Positions 33,673 through 43,939 of a stretch of 64,000 nucleotides of DNA are shown here, piece after piece (position 1 is the first letter of the stretch; each line of letters opens with the position of its first letter). Under the pieces are notes generated by a model, which searched no databases, was not told the DNA's origin, and worked only from the letters and a program-made list of their open reading frames with translations. The position numbers and the translations under genes were made by a program. Source of the DNA: Pinus tabuliformis (lineage: Eukaryota > Streptophyta > Pinopsida > Pinales > Pinaceae); assembly GCA_031772625.1 (NCBI GenBank), contig CM062820.1, positions 88,518,069-88,582,068 on the forward strand, in the 5' to 3' direction.

Positions 33673-34676
33673 ATAGCTAAACCTATAGATTTATTCTCCA
33701 TCCAATTTCTTGAAATCTTCCTGCATCTCTAGGATAGTTGTTTTCCAGAAATCCTCCACACGAAAATATTCCTGGAGACTTAAACCCTTGGTACCCATAA
33801 GTCGTGAGCCATCTCCAGCAGATGATTGCCCACCCTCACGAGATGAAAATCCACTGCAGGGCGAGAGCCATGACACTCAACGAGTCAAATCCATCATTCA
33901 TGACTATGTATCCGTACCTCACAGATGCCACGGAAGAAACCGCAACGCAAACTGTGACGAGGAAACCGATGGAGGAGCTCAGGACTGATCGGGCGATGAT
34001 GTACTGAGGCTGGTGAGTCCGTACCGTGATCATGAGCGCAGAGCGTGCTCTTCGACTGCTTCCCAAGGAACCACAAATTTAGGGTTTTGGTACTCTGTCC
34101 GGAATAGGAGCAAGAGAATACTGTGAGCCACAGACTCCTGAATACCTTCATCCAATGAATCAATACCCATTTCCTCTCGTCGATATAGAAATAATAATCT
34201 ACATACTCCATGCATATATATATCTCGGAAAACAGATGAATAAGCACGCCGCTGGCGCTGATAGACAAGGCCAACATGTCGCTCCAAACGTTCCTGTGGC
34301 GGGATCGGGCAACGTCGGATAGCAAGATTCCAAACAAGACGCACATCACGATTCTTCCCCCGAGATTCAGGAGTTGGTTATTGCTATTTTGATTTTGTAT
34401 GTTATAGTCCACAGAACAATCCCCAGACATGTCTGGGCATGAAATGGGATCCACGATAGGGAGGTAGAAAAATCCCAGCAGCTGAAGAGTAAGAGCTCTG
34501 AGAACGAGAGAGTCCCCCAGAATCCAATGGGTTTTTCTCGTCTTTGACATCCATGCGTCCAGGTCAAGCAGCAGCAGCAGACCTGCAGTGCTGAACGACC
34601 AGTTCAACAGATTCACTGCATCAGACATGCGCGAGATGTTAATGTATAGAGATTTCCCCATAATTTCACTAATCAT
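32581..34676 (-). pseudogene. Nearly full-length member of an unrecognised multi-pass membrane protein family, broken
   Basis: The start is the ATG at 34676 (MISEIMGKSLYINIS); the longer open frame upstream lacks an ATG. The first part (34676 to about 34100) encodes about four membrane segments: around STAGLLLLLDLDAW, LRALTLQLLGFFYLP, RIVMCVLFGILLSDVA and LALSISASGVLIHLFSEIY. A shift of frame near 34080 leads to another hydrophobic pair (SSSIGFLVTVCVAVSSVASV; SLSVMALALQWIFI). A second shift near 33840 joins the 33691-33876 frame, which a single TAA at 33691 separates from the in-frame 363-codon C-terminal part. No GT-AG introns obviously explain the breaks, so it is a pseudogene or carries sequence errors. 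Family function unknown to me. Confidence 0.7.
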
Positions 34677-35039
34677 GAAACGAGACACCTCTGGCCAATG
34701 CAAAGTTCAAAGTAGGGCGTGGCGTAACTCCTTATACGGCGGCGAAAATATATAACAATGTGAGGAGCAGAGTTTTTGTATCCTTCCTTGGCATGCACTA
34801 TGGCAATTACCTTGTAATAATTTTATTTTTATATGATCTGATTTTTATTTCGACGAGATTTTGTCAATGTGACAATTTTTTCAAAATATTTAAAAAAAAA
34901 ATACAGTAAACCATTCATTGCTAGATTGGTTTACTTTATATCCAAATCTCTGTTCGTCACTCTCTTCCGAGTTCCCTTTCACCTTCTTAACAGTTCCCTT
35001 TTCTCTTTTCTTGAGTTCCTTCAATTTCTAGATATCATG
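34677..35039 (-). promoter_or_regulatory. Upstream region of the membrane-protein gene, cut by the copia insertion
   Basis: In the gene's direction the first 60 or so bases upstream are shared with the pseudogene at 27520 (TATAAGGAGTTAYGYCACRCC; the TATAAGG could be a TATA box about 50-60 bases before the ATG). Further upstream is AT-rich. The copia element begins about 370 bases before the ATG, so the more distal promoter now lies beyond 41241. Confidence 0.4.
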
Positions 35040-35044
35040 CGTAC

Positions 35045-35947
35045 TGCTGGATATTTTTCAATGGAGAAATACCAAAACCAAAATAAAATTCACCACAGAG
35101 ACAATGCTCTGTTTACTCTGTCCAGGATCTTTTGCAGACAACCTTTTAAAAACAAACTCACTCAGAACACAGCATTACACAGTCACAACACATTTCTATT
35201 AATTTAAAACTGAAACTCTGTTACATATTTCTTCCTCTGTGCAAAGAGGGAACCAAAAAAAAACTCTGCTGCTCTCACAGATTTTCCACTGCTGTGGATG
35301 TTACATAAAACAGTTTCAAAACATTCCTGTGTTTTTCATTTTGCAGACAAACATTACAGCACTGCTGTGCATATACAAAAAAAATCACACACGCTCGTGC
35401 GTTGCCACTCCACTCACACCATAAAAAAAACTCTTCACACTTGACATCGTGCGCATGCACCATATATCAAAACTACAGCACTTAGACTTTTTTTTGTTTT
35501 ACATATGACAACGTGTTATATAAAAAATATAAAAAAACTTATGCCCATAACTATTTTAAATACATGCCCATAACAATATTGAAGCCTCCACCAAAGAAAA
35601 TACGACAGGCATTAAAAACCATAAGTTTCCACCTACGGCGGTCAACAAGAAAATGACAAGATTTGATGTGACGTGGGCGGACAGCACATTCTGGAAGTCA
35701 ACGGCGGAGATCACGCGATCAAATCGCTGAGCCGATCCAACGTGGTTCGCACACCCTCCTCCGGCAAACCAAACGACTTTTACCGTCCGGGGAAAGTGGT
35801 TTTGGGGCGTTCGTACATGGGACGCGTGGCGGAGAGTGAATGTGTTCGGAGCCTCCTCCTGCTCGTACAGTCTTTGCCAAGAGCGGTGCGGGGAGACCGG
35901 GATGGTTTTCAAAAACCACCGTGCGGCGTAAAATTACAATTTTAACA
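35045..35947 (-). repeat. 3' LTR of the copia element
   Basis: 903 bp. It holds a tandem copy of ATGCCCATAAC at about 35541 and 35564 that the other LTR lacks (23 bp shorter there). Its first bases in element orientation, TGTTAA, also supply the last codon and stop of the gag-pol frame. Confidence 0.95.
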
Positions 35948-38900
35948 CTCCCCTTTAATTTTAACAGCCGCACGTTCGATCATTCCCAAACACTTCCTCA
36001 AAAATTCGAAACTCTTCTGAACTAGTGGCTTTGTCAAGATGTCTGCAACCTGTTCCTGGGTCCTGCAATGTTCTAGGACAATTTCTCCATTGTTCACTAA
36101 TTCTCTGATGTAGTGAAACCTTGTATCAATGTGTTTCGTTCTCTTATGAAACACTGAATTCTTTGACAAAGCAATAGCAGAGCTATTGTCACAAAAGACC
36201 ACTGTTGCTTTTGCCTGCTCTTGGCCTAAGCTTCTCAACATTCTTCTCATCCACACTGCTTGACATGCTGCTGCTGTAGCTGCCACATATTCAGCCTCTG
36301 CTGTAGATAATGCTACAATGGACTGCTTCTTAGAAGCCCATGAGATGGCTCCTGAACCCATATTAAAAAGATAACCGGAAGTGCTCTTCCGATCATCTAC
36401 ACTTCCAGCCCAATCGCTATCTGTGTACCCAACCAAATCTGAATTTTCTGAGGCATGATATAGAATTCCAAACATTTTGGTACCTTTGACATACCTCAAA
36501 ATTCTCTTTGCTGCCTGCCAATGTGCCTCCTTTGGCCTCTCCATAAATCTGGAAATTAAACTAACAGCATACATTAAATCAGGCCTAGTTGCTGTTAAAT
36601 ACATAAGGCTGCCCACAATGCTTTTGTATAAACTAGGATCAAAATCCTTGCTGCTGTCCTCTCTGCTGAGCTTTAATCCCATCACTGTGGGAGTGATTGC
36701 TGCCTTGCATTCTTCCATCTTAAATCTGCCCAAAACTTGATTTACATATCTTGCTTGAGATATAAAAATTCCTTTTTCATTTTGATCTACTTCTATGCCT
36801 AAGAAGTATCTCAACAAACCCATGTCAGTCATTTCAAATTCATCCTTCATGACTGATTTAAAATTCTCAATAAGATACATATCATTTCCAGTGAAAATAA
36901 CATCATCTACATACAAGACAACAATTAAAATTTTACCATCCTTTTCCTTGATGTAGACTGTGGGTTCTCCTTCACATTTGTCAAATTCATTATCCAATAG
37001 ATATGAATCTATCCGACTGTACCATGCTCTTGGCGCTTGCTTTAGCCCATAAAGAGCTTTCTTTAATTTGTACACTTTGTGCTCTTCTCCTTTCTTCTCA
37101 TATCCGAGAGGCTGTTCCACATAAACCTCTTCCATTAACACTCCATTTAGGAATGCTGATTTCACATCCATTTGGTAGACTTTCCATTTGTTTTGTGCTG
37201 CTATGGACGGCACTGCTCTCACGGTTTCCATTCTTGCAACCGGGGCGAAAGTCTCCTCATAATCTCTCCCATACTGCTGCTTGTAGCCTTTGACAACCAG
37301 CCTTGCTTTATGCCTTTCAATCTTGCCTTCATCATTGCTCTTGGTTTTGTAGACCCATTTCACACCAATGACTTCTTTGCCTTTTGGTAACTCAACCAAA
37401 TCCCATGTTTTGTTTCTCTCTATGACATTCATTTCCTCATCCATAGCTTCTATCCATTTTCTATCTTTAATAGCTTCTTCAAAATGAATAGGATCATCAA
37501 CATGACAAAACAAGGCAAATAAGGAATTCATTCCTTCATCATAAATGTCTCTTAGATTTCTAAACTTCTTACCTCTTTCACTTGGTGTGCAAGTGCTTGA
37601 AGATGCACTTGAATTTCCTCCTTGTGGTGTGCTTGGAGAAGCACTCTCATTGATCCTCAATGGTGTACCTTCCTGTCCTTGTGTTGTCCTCAATGGTGTC
37701 CCTTGCTGTCCTTGTGTTGGCGCTGCTGTTTGGGGATTCATTTCAGCCACTTCCTCTTCATCCTCATCATGAGACAAACAGTTTTTAACATTCACTGTTT
37801 TCTCTATGCTTCCATCCCAAGCTTCCTCTTCAATGAATTGAACATCCCTGCTGACAAAGAACTTCTTGGTAGATGGAATGTACAGCCTGTAGGCTTTGGA
37901 TTCATCACTGTATCCAATGAAGATGCATTTCTCCCCTTTGTTGTCCAACTTCCTCCTTAGTTTATCTGGAATGTGTGCATAGGCCACACACCCAAAAACT
38001 CTCATGTGGGTGACTACTTGCTTTCTCCCACTCCATGCCTCTTCTGGCACTTTGTTCATGACTGCTTTTGTAGGACACCTGTTCAGTATATAAACTGCAC
38101 AATGTACAGCTTCAGCCCAATACTCATTTGGCAAATGCTTTGCCTTCAACATGCTCCTTGCCATCTCCATGATGGTTCTGTTCTTCCTTTCAGCAACTCC
38201 ATTTTGCTGTGGGGTGTACCGAGTTGTAAACTGTTTATGAATTCCATTTTCTCTACAAAACTTTAGGAATTCATTGGAGATATACTCACCTCCTCTATCA
38301 GTTCTCAATACTTTTATGTGCAGCCCGCTTTGGTTCTCCACTAGTGCTTTGAAGTTTTGGAATTTCTCAAAGACTTCACTTTTGTTCTTGAGGAAATATA
38401 TCCAAGTCTTTCTTGTAAAATCATCAATGAATGTCAAGAAACATAGGCTGCCAGCTAAAGATGGAGCTTGCATTGGTCCACACAAATCTGAGTGGATAAT
38501 CTCTAAGGGTGTCTTTGCCCTTATGCTTTTCCCTGATGGAAAACTCTCTTTATGTTGTTTGCCCAATATACAACCTTCACAAAGGCTGTCCGGCTTCTCT
38601 ATCAATGGTAATCCCTTTACCATTCCTTTTCTTCTCAATAAGTTTAGACCTCCAAAATTTAGATGCCCGAATCTCAAGTTCCATAACCAGTTCTCATCCT
38701 TTGGCACGCTTTGGAAGGCCTCTTGGGTGACTGCTGCCATTTCCCCTTTGTTCTTCATGTCTGCCCTGATCCGGAGAGGGAACATCCTGTTCCTTGTCAT
38801 CTTCACTTCAGCAATGCATATTTTGCTGGGTGGTATATCCATGATGGTGCACACATCATTTACAAAGTAAACATTGTAACCCTTTTGGATAAGCTGTCCA

Positions 38901-40153
38901 ACACTCAATAGGTTACATCTCATTCCGGGGACATAGTAGACATCTGCTATGGTTTTCTTTTCTCCTTGTTTTGTGAATATTTTTACCTCCCCTTTTCCCA
39001 TAACAGACACTTTACTATCAGTTCCTAGTGTGACCTCTGATTTCAAATTCTGATTTAAGGCTGAAAAGAGGGCTATATTCCCTGTCATATGGTTGCTGCA
39101 ACCTGAGTCTAAAAACCATATGTCCTCACTATGTGTTTCAGCCATGTTACAAGCTAACAGGACATTTTCTTGACTGTTGTTTTCTCTTGTAACATTTGCA
39201 TTTTGTCTGCTGTTCATATCATGCTGTTTCTTTCTACAATCACTAGCATAATGTCCATACTTTTTGCAATAATAGCATTGAACATTAGATTTATCATACC
39301 TTTGTCCTTGAGCCTCATATTGATCTCTTTGTTGGCTGCTGCCTTGACCTTGGTTCTGATTTGTATTGTTGCCTCTTCCTTGTGCATTTGCTGGGCTGTT
39401 CCTTCCTCCTCTGTTCTGGCTTCTGCCTCTTCCTCTTTTGCTTCCTTTGCCTTGACCTCTTCCTCTTCCAAAGGACATCTGGGTCTTGAAGGCTTGCTCA
39501 AGGGATGAGTTTTCATTCCTACTCAACCTCTGCTCATGAGTTATCAGTGATGCATGTAGCTCATCAACTGAATATCTTGAGAGATCCTTTGTCTCTTCAA
39601 TGGTGGTGACTATGGCATCAAACCTTGAGGGTAAGACCCTCAATATTTTCTCCACTATTCTTCTATCTTCAATTGTTTCTCCATGAGTTCTCATTTGTGT
39701 GATTACACCAATCACATGAGTGAAGAATGATTCAATGTTGTCTGACTCCTTCATCTTCAAGTTTTCAAAATCCTTTCTCAGCATTTGCAATTTTGCTGTC
39801 TTCACTCTCTCCATGCCTTGATAGGCTGTCTTGAGAGTTTGCCATGCTTCATGTGATGTTGTAGCTGCTGCTATCCTTGGGAATATACTTTGGTCCACTG
39901 CTTGATACAACAAGACAATGGCCTTTGCATCCTTCTTCCTATTGAGCTTCAGCTGATCCTTCTCTCCCTGAGTTAATGCATTGAACTCAGTTTCATCTGC
40001 TGGTTCCTCAAACCCATATTCTACTAGTTCCCATATATCTTGAGCGATGAACAAAGCTCTCATGGTTATAGACCAGTAGTCATAGTTCTTCCCATTAAAG
40101 TGTGGGAGCTGGGTGTTGAACATACCCATGCTTGTGCTTGCCATTCCTTGCAT
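35942..40153 (-). CDS. Copia Gag-Pol polyprotein, 1403 residues, intact
   Basis: ATG at 40153, about 210 bases after the 5' LTR; no internal stop. Domains: UBN2-type Gag (about 15-250); an Arg/Gly/Gln-rich linker; CCHC knuckle CYYCKKYGHYASDC (about 293-306); aspartic protease WFLDSGCSNHMTG (about 346-358); integrase zinc region (RFGHLNFGGLN...CEGC, about 490-530); and integrase core with HSDLCGP (about 551), TDRGGEY (about 617) and NGVAERKNRT (about 648), so D-D-E is complete. RT spans about 935-1170 (KWVYKTKSNDEGKIERHKAR; catalytic YVDD near 1083), and RNase H about 1235-1380 (GYTDSDWAGS; STAEAEY; ADILTKPL). Integrase before RT defines Ty1/copia. Its length is normal for a single-ORF element, and all catalytic residues I checked are present, so it may be able to move. 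The sublineage (Tork-like wording) is uncertain. Confidence 0.96.
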   Translation of the reverse strand: MQGMASTSMGMFNTQLPHFNGKNYDYWSITMRALFIAQDIWELVEYGFEEPADETEFNALTQGEKDQLKLNRKKDAKAIVLLYQAVDQSIFPRIAAATTSHEAWQTLKTAYQGMERVKTAKLQMLRKDFENLKMKESDNIESFFTHVIGVITQMRTHGETIEDRRIVEKILRVLPSRFDAIVTTIEETKDLSRYSVDELHASLITHEQRLSRNENSSLEQAFKTQMSFGRGRGQGKGSKRGRGRSQNRGGRNSPANAQGRGNNTNQNQGQGSSQQRDQYEAQGQRYDKSNVQCYYCKKYGHYASDCRKKQHDMNSRQNANVTRENNSQENVLLACNMAETHSEDIWFLDSGCSNHMTGNIALFSALNQNLKSEVTLGTDSKVSVMGKGEVKIFTKQGEKKTIADVYYVPGMRCNLLSVGQLIQKGYNVYFVNDVCTIMDIPPSKICIAEVKMTRNRMFPLRIRADMKNKGEMAAVTQEAFQSVPKDENWLWNLRFGHLNFGGLNLLRRKGMVKGLPLIEKPDSLCEGCILGKQHKESFPSGKSIRAKTPLEIIHSDLCGPMQAPSLAGSLCFLTFIDDFTRKTWIYFLKNKSEVFEKFQNFKALVENQSGLHIKVLRTDRGGEYISNEFLKFCRENGIHKQFTTRYTPQQNGVAERKNRTIMEMARSMLKAKHLPNEYWAEAVHCAVYILNRCPTKAVMNKVPEEAWSGRKQVVTHMRVFGCVAYAHIPDKLRRKLDNKGEKCIFIGYSDESKAYRLYIPSTKKFFVSRDVQFIEEEAWDGSIEKTVNVKNCLSHDEDEEEVAEMNPQTAAPTQGQQGTPLRTTQGQEGTPLRINESASPSTPQGGNSSASSSTCTPSERGKKFRNLRDIYDEGMNSLFALFCHVDDPIHFEEAIKDRKWIEAMDEEMNVIERNKTWDLVELPKGKEVIGVKWVYKTKSNDEGKIERHKARLVVKGYKQQYGRDYEETFAPVARMETVRAVPSIAAQNKWKVYQMDVKSAFLNGVLMEEVYVEQPLGYEKKGEEHKVYKLKKALYGLKQAPRAWYSRIDSYLLDNEFDKCEGEPTVYIKEKDGKILIVVLYVDDVIFTGNDMYLIENFKSVMKDEFEMTDMGLLRYFLGIEVDQNEKGIFISQARYVNQVLGRFKMEECKAAITPTVMGLKLSREDSSKDFDPSLYKSIVGSLMYLTATRPDLMYAVSLISRFMERPKEAHWQAAKRILRYVKGTKMFGILYHASENSDLVGYTDSDWAGSVDDRKSTSGYLFNMGSGAISWASKKQSIVALSTAEAEYVAATAAACQAVWMRRMLRSLGQEQAKATVVFCDNSSAIALSKNSVFHKRTKHIDTRFHYIRELVNNGEIVLEHCRTQEQVADILTKPLVQKSFEFLRKCLGMIERAAVKIKGEC
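35948..35958 (-). promoter_or_regulatory. Polypurine tract of the copia element, inside the coding frame
   Basis: Element-strand TTAAAGGGGAG directly precedes the 3' LTR and is also translated as the last residues before the LTR (KGE). It primes plus-strand synthesis. Confidence 0.85.
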
Positions 40154-40348
40154 CTTGAACTATGGTTTTAAATCCTTGACTGTGATTTTTTTTAAAAAAA
40201 ACTGACTGTCTTCAGCAATAACAAGAGAAATGCTTTTGGGGAATACCTGAATCCTTCGCTGTCTGAGTCTTCTGTCTGCCTGAGAGGTTTTGCTGCAGCA
40301 ACAACCTTCTCCTTTCAGCTTCTTTAACTTCTTTAAAGAGCCTGAGCC

Positions 40349-40361
40349 TACTCTGATACCA
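40349..40361 (-). promoter_or_regulatory. tRNA primer-binding site of the copia element
   Basis: Element-strand TGGTATCAGAGTA lies one base inside the 5' LTR end and is complementary to the 3' end of initiator-Met tRNA. Confidence 0.93.
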
Positions 40362-40362
40362 C

Positions 40363-41241
40363 TGCTGGATATTTTTCAATGGAGAAATACCAAAACCAAA
40401 ATAAAATTCACCACAGAGACAATGCTTTGTTTACTCTGTCCAGGATCTTTTGCAAACAACCTTTTAAAAACAAACTCACTCAGAACACAACATTACACAG
40501 TCACAACACATTTCTATTAATTTAAAACTGAAACTCTGTTACATATTTCTTCCTCTGTGCAAAGAGGGAACCAAAAAAAAACTTTGCTGCTCTCACAGAT
40601 TTTCCGCTGCTGTGGATGTTACATAAAACAGTTTCAAAACATTCCTGTGTTTTTCATTTGCAGACAAACATTACAGCACTGCTGTGCATATACAAAAAAA
40701 ATCACACACGCTCGTGCGTTGCCACTCCACTCACACCATAAAAAAAACTCTTCACACTTGACATCGTGCGCATGCACCATATATCAAAACTAGAGCACTT
40801 AGACTTTTTTTTGTTTTACATATGACAACGTGTTATATAAAAAATATAAAAAAACTTATGCCCATAACAATATTGAAGCCTCCACCAAAGAAAATACGAC
40901 AGGCATTAAAAACCATAAGTTTCCACCTACGGCGGTCAACAAGAAAATGACAAGATTTGATGTGACGTGGGCAGACAGCACATTCTGGAAGTCAACGGCG
41001 AAGATCACGCGATCAAATCGCTGAGCCGATCCAACGTGGTTCGCACACCCTCCTCCGGCAAACCAAACGACTTTTACCGTCCGGGGAAAGTGGTTTTGGG
41101 GCGTTCGTACATGGGACGCGTGGCGGAGAGTGAATGTGTTCGGAGCCTCCTCCTGCTCGTACAGTCTTTGCCAAGAGCGGTGCGGGGAGACCGGGATGGT
41201 TTTCAAAAACCACCGTGCGGCGTAAAATTACAATTTTAACA
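40363..41241 (-). repeat. 5' LTR of the copia element
   Basis: 879 bp, about 99% identical to the other LTR outside the two indels. It carries the element promoter on the minus strand, so transcription runs toward the membrane-protein gene at 34676, which has the same orientation. Confidence 0.95.
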
Positions 41242-41246
41242 CGTAC

Positions 41247-42799
41247 GTGGTGGGGTTGTTGCCGACACCACGTCAAAGTCCTTTCGACACCTTCTGTGAC
41301 GTTGTTTAACTCATTCGTTGAGTGCATTCACACGAAAGAAATTTCGGTGAAATTTCTGTGATAACAATATTACGATTTATTACCCTGGATAGGGTGTCCA
41401 CCGATCTGCCCACACATTGCCGCCCTCAATCCGTTATTTCTGAAATTTCTATCCATAATTAAAAAAAATTATCTTAACAATATATTTTATAATGAACATT
41501 AAACATTTTATTATTATTATAATAATTTAATTGAGCAGTATGTGAGTGAGGTTCAATAAATTATAAAGATGGTCAATTTGGAAACTTAATCATGGATCTT
41601 CGTACAATGAACTCAATTTTTTTCACTAATTTATTTTATTTAAAAAAATAAATGTATATAAAAGGTAGTATTATTTAAATTGAATGCATAATTTAACTAA
41701 TAGAAATGACATTTTTTGAAAGCATGCTTACGTAGTGGGGTAGTTACCGATCACCACCTAAAAGCATTTTTCATATATAGATTTTTAGGTCAATTTCTTG
41801 CAGAATTTATGAGCCATAAAGAAATTCGGGTTTAAACAAGTAAATTTACAAATATTACCATTCATATGTTTCCCTTTTGAATAGTTCTGGTTGCCTGTTT
41901 ACGTTTTAAACAATTCATTAGAGTTATTATCACTTATCTCCGTTGGTTTGTGAAATTATGGCGACCATTCCCAATTTTTCATTGGCCATGTAGAATGCTA
42001 TAGATTCATAATTTTTATTAGAGTTTTAACAAATTTCCCTTAGGATTGGGTCTTTTCAAAGGCTTATTCATGTTCTACAGTAATCCCTAGAAAGTGGTTT
42101 TATGAAAAACCAATCTTTCTATCCAGCGTCCGAATGTTAGCTTGCAAATTTCCTTTCTGTTTCTCATGTCCCTCTGTTACTTAGCTTTTTCCTTCATGGC
42201 CACTGAGTCGAATCCTGAAGTGATGGTGTCTTATTTGGAGTAACCTTTTCTCTGTTTCTCAACCTTGTAAGAGTGTAGCCATTAGAATAGGTTTCTGTTG
42301 GTGGTCTTGCTAGGGTTGTTTCTGTATTTTCTCTTGTGAGGGACTCGAGTCCTAAACCGTATTGATAGTGGTTTTGGGATCATTTGGTTTTTCCGATAAG
42401 GAATCCTACCAGATTCCGCTTAATCAACTTTCCGAGGGTAACATGTTCCTAAAAGACGACTTGGGCAGGTGCTGACGGTGTCCACAATCAATATCCTAGT
42501 ACGCTTTGCCTGACATGTGTCCCTGCTCCATATATGTGTAACTTTGCTGTTCTAGGACAGTGTAGCCACCGAGGAGATTTCCAAAGCAGGTGGTTGATTC
42601 GGCGGCATTGACATTCTGTTCAAAGGAAAAGTTCAAGTAAGTTTACGTGTGGGATCTGACGAGCCTGCTTGAGGTTAGGAGGTACTTATTCCTTGTCATG
42701 TCATTTCTTGCAGTTGGCATGAGAAATATTCTCATGGGAATGTACCTAGCCTGACTAGTACATATCTGGGTGTCGTGGCCATCCTCGAGGGTGGTGATT
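41247..42799. other. Unassigned region, probable distal promoter side of the membrane-protein gene
   Basis: The first 120 bases are CG-richer (ACACCACGTCAAAGTCC and CGACACCTTCTGTGACG) and would have adjoined the gene before the copia insertion. At 41369 begins a stretch of about 65 bases that recurs at 50767. The rest is AT-rich with no gene. The 5' end of the LINE lies somewhere near the right end but cannot be placed. Confidence 0.35.
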
Positions 42800-42879
42800 C
42801 CGAGGATGGTTGGGACGTGGGATCCGTAGTGATTGAAACTGGTTTCATAGATAGGCAGCAAGGTCTTGTCCTAGTAACG

Positions 42880-43183
42880 ACACCATAGATTTAACACGTA
42901 GAATGATGGACCCCTTTGAGTCTGACACGTCACATCATGAAGCTTTTTCCAGGCCACAGTGGTGGCTAAGTCACAACGCCACGTAAACGAAAAAGTGATG
43001 AGGAAGGTGGCACACTCCCTCGGCTAACAACCCTGGGGGACGGATGTGACTTGTGGTTGGAAGTCGGGTTTATGCCTCAAAATAATATCGAGAGGAAAAA
43101 AGGTGGCGAAAGGAAAGGTGGCAGAAAACAACGTCCCATAAGGCAAAGAAGTGGAAAATCCTGTTGGGGTATGTTCCTATGGT
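42880..43183 (+). pseudogene. LINE ORF1, left part before hAT insertion
   Basis: In the frame that later reads LMGGWYSFHFLSE the last codons before the insertion read KKWKILLGYVPMVVK, consistent with the start of a DUF4283 domain. Further left the frame is repeatedly interrupted and assignment is weak. Confidence 0.4.
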
Positions 43184-43205
43184 GGTGAAACCATTGTTTT
43201 AAAAA

Positions 43206-43396
43206 ACGGTCGTTTCGATACCGAAACGGCCGAGTTGATCCGAGCCGATCCCCTCAGCCATGACTCGGCCTTTGAAATGGTATGTTTGGTCGAGTCAGCC
43301 ATGACTCAGCCGAGTCATTCAATGACTCGGCCGAGTCATGGCTCACTCGGCCAACTCGGCCGTTTCTGTTATGACTCGGCCGAGTCACAAAAAGCC
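43206..43396. repeat. hAT subterminal palindrome cluster, left
   Basis: Several copies of GACTCGGCC, including perfect GACTCGGCCGAGTC palindromes near 43325 and 43375. The matching right-end cluster is at 44822-44920, mainly CGGCCGAGTCATT and three or more GGAGTC repeats. Confidence 0.85.
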
Positions 43397-43939
43397 GGCC
43401 TAGAACACGTTAAACAACAATTTAATATTTTTTTAATGGATTTTTAAGGTGATTTCTGATTGGTTTGGACTCCAAGGTGTTATATGAATTTGCTAAATGT
43501 CATTTGGGGTCCATTCCCCCTCCAAACCCTATTTAACACACTCAAATGCTTTCTACTATTGATATGCTATTCAAATTTCATGGTAATGTTAAATTCTTAA
43601 AGTAAAAGTGACATTCTCCTTAATCTTCATTTTCATCCTTTTACTTAAATTTTTAACATTACCATGAAATGACTCAGGATGTTTGAGAGTGGTTTCGGCC
43701 TCATTGGATTTCATATGGAGAAAGTAGAATTTTAGATTTCATTCAAAATCCAACAGACTTATCAGTTTTTCAGGATTTCAGGATTGGAGGATTGCAATGT
43801 TTCCATTGAATTTTGTCATGTATTAGGGTATGGAACTCGTATTTAATCAAGAGCACCAATCCCTCTATGTACCTTGATGTTAGTGACATTGGTTGTGGAA
43901 CTCCTTTGGGATTCACTCCCAAACTAGGAGCTTCTGAAA

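Larger units (their letters stand above)
35045..41241 (-). mobile_element. Young, apparently intact Ty1/copia retrotransposon
   Basis: LTRs at 35045-35947 (3' LTR) and 40363-41241 (5' LTR) run TG...CA. The exact target duplication CGTAC lies at 35040-35044 and 41242-41246. A primer-binding site for initiator-Met tRNA is next to the 5' LTR, and a polypurine tract lies next to the 3' LTR. A single open 1403-codon gag-pol fills the interior. By eye the LTRs differ at roughly eight to ten substitutions in about 880 bases plus a 23-bp and a 1-bp indel, about 99% identity, so it inserted recently relative to the other elements. It sits just upstream of the membrane-protein gene. Confidence 0.96.

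Noticed and set aside
36477..39516. Plus-strand frames of 65-200 codons (for example 38274-38870)
   Set aside because: Antisense shadows of the intact copia gag-pol; no motifs.
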